Source: Dermanyssus gallinae (taxonomy: Eukaryota > Arthropoda > Arachnida > Mesostigmata > Dermanyssidae). From it: 64,000 nt of DNA. Numbering within the stretch: position 1 is the first letter of the stretch; each line of letters begins with the position of its first letter. A program made the translations under genes and the position numbers. Of this stretch, positions 1 to 9,462 are shown one piece after another. The stretch is taken from positions 558,001 through 622,000 of the forward strand of contig QVRM01005224.1 of assembly GCA_003439945.1 (NCBI GenBank), read 5' to 3'. A model generated the notes under the pieces. That model did no database searches and was not told where the DNA came from. It worked only from the letters and a program-made list of their open reading frames with translations.

Positions 1-884
1 AGATTAAAACATCTAGGCGCACACCCAGCCCTGTATCTTCTACGGCAAAGCCTTTCCACGCCTCGTTTAATTTATCTTCTGCGATGTTCTCCCTCGTACA
101 AGAGAGATGACCTGCTCCACGTTTTCGACGAACTCCTCCGAACGACACTCGAGTGCTTACTCAACGTGCGCCTAGGAAACAACGCATGGGCCCAAGCTAC
201 GCTGCCCGTCAGCGCAGGTGGCTTCGGTGTCCGTACAACTAAAAATCTGGCCCTGTCGTGCTACGTGGGCTCAATCACAGAGTTTAAACATCTGATTGCT
301 TCCATAGGCCCGGAAAGTACATTAGAGGTGATCGAACGGGCTTCGCGTACGAGCCTGGATGAATTTGAGGCGCGATGGGAGGCTCTACCGGCTTCCCCAA
401 CGCAAGAGTCTCTCGACCGCATTGTCGTGGAGCTGAAACAGGCCTCTCTCCTGTCTCAGGTGCAAACCACGGCTGACAAGGCTAGATTACAAGCTTGCTT
501 CGATCCGATGAATGGCAAGTGGCTTCAAGCCCTACTTGTCTGGCACGTTACCGTGTCGTGTATATTGGCCAGGAGCTACGTCGCTCGAACAAGCCAGAAA
601 GCTGGTGCCTCTGCTTGTCTTGCGGAGGACCGCAAGTTAGCGAAGTACAGAGAACTCAATCCGCAGTTTATCGTCCAGCCAATTGCCATAGAAACTTACG
701 GACCCATGGGTGAAGAAACGTCACGATTTTTAAAGAGCTTAGAAAAAGACTAAACGAAGTCTCAAGGAATCCTCGTTCTGGAGAGTTCCTTCTGCAGCGA
801 GTATCGATCGAGCTTCAGCGGGGAAACGCGGCATCAGTCGAAGGGTCCCTTCCCTCCGCCGAAGGGTTCCCTGAGACCCAGTAG
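1..884 (+). pseudogene. Family E retroelement: 3' end of polymerase plus C-terminal nuclease-like domain
   Basis: An open frame enters at base 1 and runs to a stop at 751-753. It opens with a segment (AHPALYLLRQ) matched closely near 57183 in this window, where it follows an RT domain. The end (KLAKYRELNPQFIVQPIAIET..GPMGEETSRFL) matches the C-terminal domain of the copy at 27413-28016. That copy keeps an RPDG...LVWDVTV motif resembling a PD-(D/E)xK restriction-like nuclease core. Here the RPD half is missing: an internal deletion near base 525 joins FDPMNGKW straight to a WHVTV remnant. A one-base frameshift near 748 moves the conserved tail (EVSRNPRSGEFLLQRVSIEL) into another frame, ending at a stop at 882-884. 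A possible AATAAA lies at 917-922. This is a dead copy cut by the window edge. The nuclease assignment is inferred from the motif. Confidence 0.7.
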
Positions 885-1330
885 GAATAATGATGTTCTT
901 AATACAATTTTGATTCAATAAAATGAATTGGTTTACGTACGACTGAGCAAAAGCATACAGGGATTTGTTGCCCTCTTAACATGCTCACGCTCAGACAGTG
1001 TAGGACTCAGCCACCAAACAGCAAGTCTCAAGCAAGCTTTGGCGCTTGGCAAGAGTCGAGCCGTAGGCTTGAGGCAATACCTACTAAAACCCTACATATA
1101 TGCACGACAATGCTAGATAAAAGTATCCGCCCTAAGATGACCTTCAGGCCTGCGGGACCCTTGACACAGAAGAGAACTACGCACAGGCGGCGGGGAAATG
1201 TCGAGTCGCGTGTGGCAAGCGATTCTGTCTGCTTTTCACCATTCTTCTTTTCCGGCATAATTTGCCTATATAATACGTTAAATAGGCTTCGCCGCCGAGT
1301 CCCGGTTTTTGACCGACGTGAGCATGTGTG
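885..1330. other. Spacer with retroelement 3' UTRs; no gene seen
   Basis: This stretch lies between the tails of two converging retroelements. It holds an AATAAA at 917-922 in the orientation of the upstream family E tail. Its right part is probably the 3' UTR of the minus-strand R1-like element. The short open frames here overlap on both strands and show no family resemblance. Confidence 0.5.
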
Positions 1331-1380
1331 CAACTAACTCTTTCATCGTCTCTTTTGGGCATGCCTCGTCTTATCTCGGC

Positions 1381-1851
1381 TCATGCGGCGCATCTCAGGG
1401 CCGTACGTTCCGGAAAGTCTACCTCGTCGCAGTGCAGATATTGCGTTGAGTCAACCTTTCCTATACGGTTTATACGGTTTTTTACGGTGGTAAGTAAGAC
1501 GACCCCCGAGAGATTCATCCATCGGCGGATGTTTAGAATAAGGTTCCTTACAGGCGCTCCTTTTTGTCCGTCCGGGATACTGCTCCACTCCTTCTGCCAC
1601 CGATCGAGTGTTATCTTGCGTTCTTCCTCGATTTGCTTAGCTAGGTCATTCCACAGCCGCCGACGTTCAGCTGCCTTTAGGTCCCAGAGCACGAGCGAGG
1701 CCGCCATACTGAGGGTGCGATACCCCCGAATGATACGAAGGGCGTCGATCCGCTGAACCTTCCCCAAGAACTTCGTCGTAGCGTATGCGTCCATTGTAGA
1801 CGACAACCAAACTGGCAAGCCAAACAGGGTGATGGACTCGGACACGAACAT
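1381..1851 (-). pseudogene. C-terminal region of R1-like RT protein
   Basis: This 156-codon open frame contains FLGKVQRIDALRIIRGYRT, a conserved block downstream of the polymerase in R1-clade proteins. The block recurs, frameshifted, at 63720-63810. It is followed by the ERRR...WQKEW segment typical of the same region. The C-terminal CCHC finger present in the related copy at 4950-5890 cannot be read here, so the end is decayed. It lies in a different frame from the polymerase just upstream (1868-2722), which implies a frameshift between them. Confidence 0.7.
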
Positions 1852-1867
1852 CAGTAGTCTCCGTTGG

Positions 1868-2722
1868 CTATCTCTGGGCAGTGCGTGTTGGGCAACAGCC
1901 GGGCAATGTCATCTGCCGCCTTTTGCGCCTTTGCGGCCGGTATTCTGACATGAAGGATTCCCTCGGTCCTCGGTCCAGATGTATACCCAGGTATCTTGCG
2001 GTGTCCTTTAGCTCAATGTTTTCGTCGGACAGCGTAAGCTTTAAAGGGTCGCATTTCTTGTGCCCGATGAGTAGAATCGCCTTACTCTTCTGAGAGGCGA
2101 GTGTTAGGTCGGCACCTCTCATCCATCTATCGATATCCGCTAGCGCAATATTGGCGTATGTCTTTAGCTCCATCTTGGTCCTGACTCTGATGGTCACCGC
2201 AAGATCATCCGCGTAGGCGAGTAATTCTACTCCCAGTGAAAGGTGCGGAATGTTTAGGACTTCATCGCATGCCAGAATCCAGAGGAGTGGTCCAATGCCT
2301 GAACCCTGCGGCACTCCGGCAGTCATGTCCACCTCCGCAAAAGTCGTTAATGGATCCTCCATGATAGCCTCGGTTCTTTTGGCCAAAGGGCTCAACAGGC
2401 AGATTGGGCGGTATGGCCCGTTGCCCTTGGGCAGAAGCACAAGCTCGGCGGCCGTCCAGCTCCCAGAAAGCTTGTCCGTACGAATGACCTTTGTGGTGAT
2501 CCTCGCCACGAGCGAAGAATACTCTCTAAATAGGAATGTTACTGCTCCCGCCGGTATTTCATCCAATCCTAGTGCCTTTCCAAACTTGATCATTTCCGCC
2601 GCAGCAGCAATTTCGCCCGGAGTGACCCCGGGGACGTCAGTCTGCTCCATTTCACCATCCGTTAGCGTCTCAAAAGCTGACCAATCAAAACAGGAGTGAT
2701 GTGGGTAAAAAGTGTTAATCAC
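1868..2722 (-). pseudogene. R1-like reverse transcriptase with internal deletion
   Basis: This 284-codon open frame carries recognisable RT blocks: GKALGLDEIPAGAV (block 1 region), LVLLPKGNGPYRPICLLS (block 2), GVPQGSGIGPLLW (block B), the catalytic AYADD (block C), and LTLASQKSKAILL (block D/E). Between LAKRTEAIMEDPL and DMTAGVPQGS the expected fingers/palm stretch with the first catalytic Asp is missing. That is an internal deletion which would inactivate the enzyme. The KLTLSDENIELKDTARYLGIHLDR block is nearly the same as in the copy at about 63535-63610, which places both in one family. Clade assignment is by pattern recognition. Confidence 0.8.
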
Positions 2723-2948
2723 CCGAAGCTTCTCGTCTTCCTCCAGATGCTTACTCCTTGCTCCGCCAATATTGCTCCTGGTGATCTTGTACGGCTTGCC
2801 TCATGGAACCGAGTCAACCTGCATATCAGCTTCCTTGCTTTTGCTAATCTCTCTTCGCAAGCAGCCTTTCGCCCTTTTGTACTCGATATTTAGTCGGTGG
2901 GTTTGCTCGGTGTCCTCCTCACTCATTCGCGCTCAGGTCTAAATACGT

Positions 2949-3880
2949 CTACAGCGCATGCACTTTCTCTGAGCCAACGTCTTTCCGCCAGAACACTGGC
3001 CTCGTTCTCATGCTGCGTCTCGCGGGTGGAGTAGATGCTTTTTGGCACGCATTTTTAAATAGACTGTATAAGTCGTCCGCTGTTTCCGGTATTCCGTGGC
3101 TCTCAAGCAGCCATTCACATACTTCCTTTAATACATCATTACCCTTTATCCGCCATACATGTTGCCTGGCTTGAGGTGGTTTCGTATCCCTGTTTCCAGC
3201 TCCCATTACCCTGAACTCTATACAGTGGTGATCGCTGAGATTCTCCTCTTCCGTTAGCACCTGCCACTCAATGATCATGTCTGCGTGCGATGCTTTGCAG
3301 ATTGTAAGGTCAATCCTTGACTGTCCATTGACGTCCAACGGGGCAACGCGATCTCAGTTTTGGGGTCGCTTGCCGAATGGTGCACACCAGGGCTGTTATA
3401 GGCTGAAAGTTAACACGTTCACTTACACAGGATTGTAATATAAATTGGTTAATAAAATTAGAATAATTGTATGAAGGTGTGGCTTGAAAAAAAAAAAGGT
3501 CAATCCAGGATTTTCTTTCTCTTGAGGAGCAGTATGTAGCCTCACAGGGGTTCAAGGTCATGTCTTCTCTGGCTATCCATTCCATAACAGCCTGCCCTCT
3601 GCTATTGCTTCCTTCGAGCCCCACACGGGCGACGCAGCGTTGAAGTCACCGGTAAATATAACCAGCGGCTCTAAACTGGCCCGCGCCGACATTGTAATGT
3701 CCTCAAGTTGATCTTACAGGTTCGCTAGTGACCCGTTGGGGATACTATAACATGAATAAATAGGACCAAGGTTCTTGAGCTCAACACAGGCGAATCCTTT
3801 GCCGCTTTCTGCTCCGATAAATTTATATTTTAAACTTCTTCTGTTTTTCACGATGCAGCTACTTTTTCCGTCCTCAACCG
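2949..3880 (-). pseudogene. AP-type endonuclease domain of the R1-like element, split by an insertion
   Basis: Reading down from about 3880, the frame holds KGFACVELKNLGPIYSCY, then VIFTGDFNAASPVWG (the GDFNA block of AP endonucleases). Next come SRGQAVMEWIAREDMTL and WIDLT. After the inserted 179-bp element it resumes with SRIDLTICKASHADMI and LSDHHCIEF, the catalytic SDH block. The insertion falls inside the IDLT motif, and its 11-bp target duplication repeats those codons on both sides. Several frame changes separate the blocks. In intact relatives this domain nicks the genomic target before reverse transcription. This copy cannot be functional. Confidence 0.75.
3317..3495 (+). mobile_element. 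179-bp poly(A) retroposon with 11-bp target duplications
   Basis: The insert ends in an A-run (3487-3497) and is flanked by AAGGTCAATCC at 3306-3316 and 3496-3506. This is direct evidence of target-primed insertion into the R1-like endonuclease. A diverged second copy lies at about 35411-35555. They share CAACGGGGCA, GGGCTGTT and CACGTTCACTTACACA. It has no open frame. It could be a short non-autonomous element or the 3' end of a longer non-LTR element. No tRNA-like head is obvious. Confidence 0.8.
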
Positions 3881-3944
3881 TGAACCTGAACCCGTCAACC
3901 TGAAGCTACCTGCTTAAGGGGGAAGGAAGCCCTGCGCCCGTGGA

Positions 3945-4290
3945 GTATCTACTCCGTGTAGACGGGACACATGATAGACCTTGCATCATGACCTTTCACT
4001 TCGCATGTGTAACAAGCCTTCGCATTCTCACAGTTCTTAGCAATGTGGTCTACTTGTCCGCATTTGTGACAAACCTAGCCATTGACTGGTGGGTTCTTGC
4101 ACTCCGGGCCGCGAATTTCCCTCCACCGCATGTGCGCGGCCTGTCTACCTTAAAGGAGATGTTGGTACCCACCAGCGAAGCGACGGTTTTCGAAATGTCT
4201 TCCTCGGTTGTCTGCGGGAGAAGCTGCTTGATCAACAGCCTTCTTTCTCGCAGACTAACCTTATCAAGGACGGTCTCCTTCAAATCTCCT
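3945..4290 (-). pseudogene. ORF1 (gag-like) tail with zinc knuckles
   Basis: The upstream part reads LPQTTEEDISKTVASLVGTNISFKVDRPRTCGGGKFA, the kind of RNA-binding fold found before the knuckles in R1-type ORF1. After frame changes, CHKCGQVDHIAKNC and CYTCEVKGHDARSIMC give two CCHC-type knuckles at about 3955-4075. ORF1 proteins of this group bind element RNA in ribonucleoprotein particles. An in-frame stop lies just upstream of the first knuckle. The N-terminal half is missing. Confidence 0.65.
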
Positions 4291-4309
4291 CCATTCGAAT
4301 CTATTATTC

Positions 4310-4935
4310 AACTATGAATATTCCTAATTATACATTAAAATTGATTATTTTGCTATAAATATTTATATTTATACAATACAATATATTATTTACCTATACA
4401 TATTCCTTGTTATACATTAAAATTTATTAGTTTGCTAGAATATTCCTAAGTATACATTAAAATATATTATTTACATGTAAATCATTTTTATTATACTTGA
4501 AATCTATCATTTAACTATAAATCTTCTTAATCATACAACAAACCTTATTATTTAGCTATAAATCTTCCTCATTATAAATTGAAATCTATGATTTAACTAT
4601 AAATATTATTTATTGTACATTAAAATATATTATTTAACTATAAATGTTCCTTATTATAAATTAAAAAATATTATTTAACTATAAAGTTTTCTTATTATAT
4701 ATTGAAATCTACTATTTAGCTATGAATATTCCTTATGATTCATTAAAATCTATTAATTTGCTATAAATATACCTTATGATAACACTAAATCTTTTATCTA
4801 ACCACAAATATTCCCAATTATACATTAAATGTTATTATTTAACTATAAATATTTTAAATTAAAATCTATGATACAACTATAAATCTTCCTAATTATACAT
4901 TAAAATCTATTATTTAACTATAAATCATCCTATTT
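4310..4935. repeat. AT-rich minisatellite, period about 41 bp, about 15 units
   Basis: Units share a core like TTAACTATAAATNTTCCTAA followed by TTATACATTAAAATCTATTA. Successive CTATAAAT cores fall near 4354, 4396, 4435, 4516, 4556, 4600, 4639, 4679, 4720, 4761, 4843, 4877 and 4918, so the mean spacing is about 41 bp. Units differ by point changes and small indels, so the array is old. It adjoins the truncated 5' end of the R1-like element. Confidence 0.85.
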
Positions 4936-4949
4936 TTTTATGCTGAAAC

Positions 4950-5890
4950 CTTTCAGCATTAATATGGGGGATTACGGGAAAGGTGATGTTCATGCGTCAC
5001 CACAGCGAGTGACTAGTGTGGGACTCACAAACCCACTGACACCCGCCTCCCCCCCACCCCCAGAGAACAGTAACTGCTAGGTATAGCTTCGTATCCATGG
5101 AAGTGGCCAGTTCGCCTCTCTTCCCTGCTCCAGCCTTCCTACAATCGCCAATCGCAATTCCAGGCCGCCGCTGAAGTCATCATATGGATGACGACCTCGT
5201 TGACAGGTCGGCCTCGCGCAGCGGCGGCCCCCGCGTTCCGCGCTTCCCGGAGGGTCCCGCAATGCAGAACTGTGTGCGCTACACCATCCGGTTTCCCCGA
5301 GTCGCATAGTACGCAGGAGTCGACTTGAGCTTTGTTAATTTAATTAACCATACACGTCTGGAATTGGCCGTGGCCGGTCAGCACCTGGGACGCATTATAA
5401 GATAGCTCGCCGTGTCTGCAGTCGTACCATTGCCGTAGGTCCGGGATTAGATTTTTGGTCCAGCAATCCTTGGTGACCTCCCCAGGAGCTAGAATTAAAT
5501 TAAAATCATTTTTTAAGGAGGTTGTTTTTAATTCTAGACTATCCTCCGTCCCCTACGGGCTTGGAACTTAACCTGAGGTATATCTTCAATGCACCGAGGG
5601 CCGGACATGTTAAGATATCTAGGGTTTCCCCAACAGTCCTTGTGGCAGCATGGCCGCTGACTCTCAGCGGTATGGTTTATCATCTATTCTCAATAAGCAT
5701 CGCTCAAAGAAAATTCGATCAACAACAGGGATCGAACCGGCGACACCCCGGTAGATGACAACCATGACTAGCGCACTAGTCCCCTAGACCACGCCGCCAC
5801 ATTCCCCAGGAGCTGCTGCCGTCACCCATTCTTTCTGCCAAGAGTCCAGGTGGAAGACTACTATATGCCATAGTTTCATCCTTAGCTTCT
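4950..5890 (-). pseudogene. Second R1-like RT C-terminal fragment with zinc finger, interrupted by a SINE
   Basis: On the minus strand from about 5890 the frame reads DSWQKEWVTAAAPGE. It is then broken by the SINE at 5491-5802 and resumes with WTKNLIPDLRQWYDCRHGEL, then SYNASQVLTGHGQFQT. Next comes CVLCDSGKPDGVAHTVLHC, a C-x2-C...H-x4-C finger at about 5250-5310. This is the conserved tail of R1/I-type RT proteins. A stop lies after QTCMVN, so the fragment is dead. The first R1-like element lies 5' of it on the same strand and covers partly the same region, so these are two copies. Confidence 0.75.
5491..5802 (-). mobile_element. tRNA-derived SINE (312 bp) with 12-bp target duplications
   Basis: Read on the minus strand, the head begins near 5800 with GTGGCGGCGTGGTCTAGGGG (A-box-like). 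About 45 nt on it has GGTTCGATCCC (5733-5743), a near-perfect RNA polymerase III B box. The body has no open frame, and the 3' end is AT-rich (TTTTAATTTAATTCT) at 5491-5505. TCCCCAGGAGCT occurs on both sides, at 5479-5490 and 5803-5814, as the target-site duplication. The tRNA of origin is not clear. It sits inside the R1-like C-terminal fragment. Confidence 0.85.
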
Positions 5891-5892
5891 TA

Positions 5893-6400
5893 GCCACCTT
5901 TAGCGTGTAGTGAATTTATTTGATTTAGCAGACAAATGGAACAAGACAATGGATGCAGAAAGAATCCGACCGGAATGAGACAGCAGCAGAACTAAGTGGT
6001 GCGGTAATGATAAGCGAATGACGTACATTGCTGTCCCTTTCTTTGAAGTGAGCCACCGCTGATTGGTTAGAATGAGTACAAGACAATAATCAGTACAAGA
6101 CAGTACCGACACTATACTGAGTTTGCACTCGAACGGGAAGTTCGGGTTACAATGCGAACCAAGGAAAAGTTGACTTTGCTTCACTTGAGACTTCCGAAAA
6201 AATCTGCTTAATGGATTTGAATACATAGCTTAGTCTTTGTGCGGGTTTATTATTGATTGTTGTACTGAGTTATATTGAAAAACGGTCTCCCTTGTGAACC
6301 ACGATCACAAAGAAACACATAATCTCTGCATTTTGTTAGCATAGAATATACGGTAACTCGTCCTCTGGCGTGCATGGGCGCGGTTACAGAAACCTTCACC
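5893..6400. other. No recognisable gene
   Basis: A 108-codon open frame on the minus strand (5900-6226) matches no family I know and shows no clear splice context. The stretch is otherwise featureless up to the direct repeats starting at 6403. Confidence 0.4.
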
Positions 6401-6402
6401 GG

Positions 6403-6459
6403 AACTTAAGTTAACAAGAATTACAACTCCCTAAAGTGTTAAGCATACATTTGAAGATA

Positions 6460-6539
<80 letters not shown>

Positions 6540-6641
6540 CGTGAGAAACGTCCCCGATTTCTATACCATCGAAAAAGGAACTTACGTTAACAAGAATTAC
6601 AACTCCCTAAAGTACTGACTATTTGCTTGCAGATACTATGT
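6403..6641. repeat. Direct repeat flanking a (TA)n(GA)n array
   Basis: A block of about 55 bp containing GTTAACAAGAATTACAACTC occurs at about 6405-6460 and again at about 6583-6640. Between them lie (TA)n at 6462-6512 and (GA)n at 6513-6539. The copies differ at several positions, so this is an older duplication that includes or surrounds the microsatellite. Confidence 0.75.
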
Positions 6642-7249
6642 ATATATATATATATTTAGATATTCCGAAAGATGTAGTGACTGCCGCTGGGGTCCAGTCG
6701 TCGGCCCCTACCGATCAAGTAGGGCCGGCCGTGTTGCCTTCCAAAATAAGTGCTTCAGCGTTGCCGGCTTCATGCCAGAAAGACAATGAGTATAGATCCG
6801 CAGATCTATATAACACCTCCGCAGTAGACAAGAAAAACAATAGAGCAGCAGCTGCGAGGATTGCACGTATGCGCCACGCCACGTCGTCTTACCTCCTTAG
6901 ATCGTACGCAATAGAGCAAGCATACACTCCTGGCAACCGCTATCAGCAGGATGGTGTATATAATACAGGTCGGCAACGTTAGAATGTACTCATAACTGTA
7001 AATAACATATATGAAGTTCTATACATACATACATAATAGCTTTATTAATAGGTTTACAATACTGCGCATACAGAGAAAGCACACTTCACATAAACATATA
7101 TTCATCACGGTTCTAAAAGTCGAGTCAACGGAACTGCTCTATCGCATTGTTGAAGGTGATTTAAGTCACACTGTCTCTCGCAGAGTTTGCACTAGCATAA
7201 CGAGGAAATTTCATGGAACTTCTCTCGAATACAGATTTTCATGTGGAAG
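6642..7249. other. No confident gene; possibly 3' flank of element A
   Basis: A 119-codon plus-strand frame (6623-6982) starts in TA-repeat sequence and matches nothing I know. The right part could be the 3' UTR of the minus-strand non-LTR element whose stop is near 7317, but I cannot fix that element's 3' end. Confidence 0.35.
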
Positions 7250-7316
7250 CCATGTACAGCAAATCGTGCAATTAGGTGTCTATTCTCGTAGTTGCAGCGC
7301 TTCCACGAACTACACG

Positions 7317-8244
7317 TCATTGCCTGGGTTTCATAAAAGAGCGGGTGTCTGCCTTCTTATTCTCCCATTCAGACATGTACTCGTTAAAAGCTGCCGTTTT
7401 CGGTAACACGTGTATTTTTTGTAAATTCTCAACAAGTAGCGGAGTCGACGCCAGTAAATAGACTAATCTGTTGAGACTAGTGCGGTGGACTCTTAGCGCC
7501 TTCTTTAGAAAAGCGCCCTTGATTTGGCCAAGCGCCTTAAAGTTTAACTTCGATAGATGCGGCCATATCACCTGTAAACCGTAAGAAGCAGTAGACGCAA
7601 TCTTCATGTTAAAGAGATGAACGGCAACGTCCATTGATAGTTTATGAGGGTCTCGGATACTATGAAAGGACTGTAGTCCTTTCCAAATTCGTTCATCAAT
7701 GTGCCTCGAGAAGTTCGTACCTCGAGACGAGAACATAACCCCTAGGTTTGAGAAGTTCGAGCCAAATTCTATAGATTTTGAACCTAACCGTAGTTCGTCG
7801 ATTCCAGACAATTTCCCTTCACGTCTAATCTTCATTGCCTTTGTTTTATTTATATTTATTTCCAACTGGTTTCGATGAACGTAATGCTGCAAGGTCGCAA
7901 GGGATTGTTGCAAATGGAATCGACTGCGAGAATATAGCACCAAGTCGTCTGCATACATAAGGACGTCTACCTGCAAGTGCCGACTCCGTATCTCTTCAGG
8001 AAGGTCTCTCACCAGCACCGAAAACAGCAGGGGGCTAAGATTATCACCTTGGGCAACACCAGTGGTCTGTAAGATCGCCATGTGTTTAGCGGCTCCGTCA
8101 TCTATAATAACGAATCCTTCCTGTAAAATGCCTTTAATGAGCTCCAATATATTCAATGAGATCCCGCAAAAAGCCAGCTTGTCAAGTATAATCGTTTGTG
8201 CGGCCGTATCAAAGGCCGCTTTAAAGTCTACAAATCAGCAAATA
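7317..8244 (-). pseudogene. Element A reverse transcriptase, catalytic half
   Basis: From 8242 downward the frame gives FVDFKAAFDTA (block A with the first catalytic Asp), TTGVAQGDNLSPLLFSVLV (block B) and VLMYADDLVLYS (block C with catalytic YADD). After these come NQLEININKTKAMKIRREGK (block D) and the conserved thumb-side stretch SYGLQVIWPHLSKLNF. The frame stays open for 279 codons after the YADD-containing start. It ends at 7317 without the C-terminal finger seen in element B, so the tail is probably frameshifted. Blocks B-D resemble element B (9463-10669), so A and B belong to related families. Confidence 0.85.
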
Positions 8245-8318
8245 TTAGGTAAGTCAAAAAGTTCGTCGGCTTTTTTACCCGATTTTAAAGAGCCTTATTT
8301 ATGCAGACAACAGTATTT

Positions 8319-9320
8319 TTATTCAATGATATATTGACCGTTTTGTTCGATAACCTTCGCCCATCGCCTCGGTAGATCCATGATTCTTTTCTCCCAGAAC
8401 GTCTTGTCCTTCTCGTCGAAATACTGAGTGAGGTGATTTTTTATAGCCTCCAAAGATTCAAATGTTGTGCCATCAAGGGAGTTCTGGAGAGACCTGAACA
8501 AGTGATAATCAGATGGGGAGAGGTCGGGACTATAAGCTGGGTGCGGCAGCACATCTTAGTCAAACTCCGCCAATTTTTGCCGGGTGGCCATGTTGAAAAG
8601 TGACGCCCCACCTGTTTGACAATTTCGGGCGCTTCGTTGCTACTGCAGCCTTCAAATCTTCGAGTTGTCTGCAGTAGACGACGGAGTTAATCGTCTGACC
8701 CATTGAAAGCAGCTCAAAATACACGACGCCCTTACAGTCCCATCAGCAGCACAGCATAACCTTCTTCTGATGAATTTCTGGTTTAGGGATAGCTGCGGCC
8801 TGAGAACCTCTGGGGACCCAACTTCTTTTCTGTGTTACGTTTCTGTAAAGTATCCATTTTTCATCGCCGGTTATCAATCTCCTCAGAAATGGCTCATTCG
8901 AGTTCTTCCGGAGGAGTGCGTGACAGGTATCGACTCACCCTTCAAGCTGCCTATCATTGAGGTCGTGTGGTAGCCAGATATTCCGCTTGCACGAGAAACC
9001 TGCATCATGGAGGCGATTCCAAACGGTTCCGTGGGAGACTCCCGTTACATCTTCAATTTCCTTTATGGTCAACCTGGGTTCGAAGTAACCAGGCTTATGA
9101 CTTCGTCGGTCTCCACAACATTGGGTCGTCCTGACCTCGGTTCATCTTCGAGATTGAAGTTTCCAGCTTTGAAACGGGCGAATCGCTTTTCGACTGTGGA
9201 TTTGTGTACTGAGTTTTCGCCGTAGACTGCACATATCCTCCGGGTTGTTTGCGCTGCACTTATGCCTTCACGGTAGGAGAACAACATAATGTGTCGAAAA
9301 TGCGTATTTTTGTCCTCCAT
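8319..9320 (-). pseudogene. mariner transposase, inactivated
   Basis: The frame starts with MEDKNTHFRHIMLFSYREG (ATG at 9320) and continues through the N-terminal helix-turn-helix (STVEKRFARFKAGNFNLEDE, RSGRPNV). After a stop at about 9069 the frames give VSHGTVWNRLHDAGF, LITGDEKWILY (first catalytic Asp) and VVYFELLSMGQTINS. The last ORF (8552-8319) holds HPAYSPDLSPSDYHLF (third catalytic Asp, D34D arrangement) and FESLEAIKNHL. In the middle block the usual HDN motif reads FQHGHPAK, so the second catalytic Asp appears to be Gly. The total span of about 334 codons is normal for mariner. Stops, frameshifts and the lost Asp show it is dead. Confidence 0.9.
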
Positions 9321-9462
9321 TGCAAACAGCTGCCAATTCCGCAAACGAAACGGTAAAGTTGGAACCGGTATACCGTCGCGCCGCCACGGGTCTGCTCCTG
9401 AATGTACACACCCAGGCGCACTCTCAGGCGGCCCTGCTGCAGAGCGCGGGAATTTCAAAAAT

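Larger units (their letters stand above)
1331..4300 (-). mobile_element. R1-like non-LTR retrotransposon, 5'-truncated and decayed
   Basis: Read on the minus strand the order is ORF1 tail with zinc knuckles (about 4290-3945), AP-type endonuclease (about 3880-2950), reverse transcriptase (2722-1868), and C-terminal domain (1851-1381). This is the layout of R1/I-group non-LTR elements. Frames are broken by stops, small indels and a missing piece of the RT. The endonuclease is further split by a 179-bp poly(A) insertion at 3317-3495. A copy of the same family lies near the right end of the window (62531-63850). The upstream end is lost against an AT-rich minisatellite. Confidence 0.8.

Noticed and set aside
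5728..5800. Genuine tRNA gene on the minus strand
   Set aside because: B box is good but the D and anticodon arms do not fold convincingly. The unit is part of a 312-bp insert with target duplications, so it is a SINE.
6623..6982. 119-codon frame after the (TA)n(GA)n array
   Set aside because: Begins in repeat sequence, and composition and content give no functional hint.
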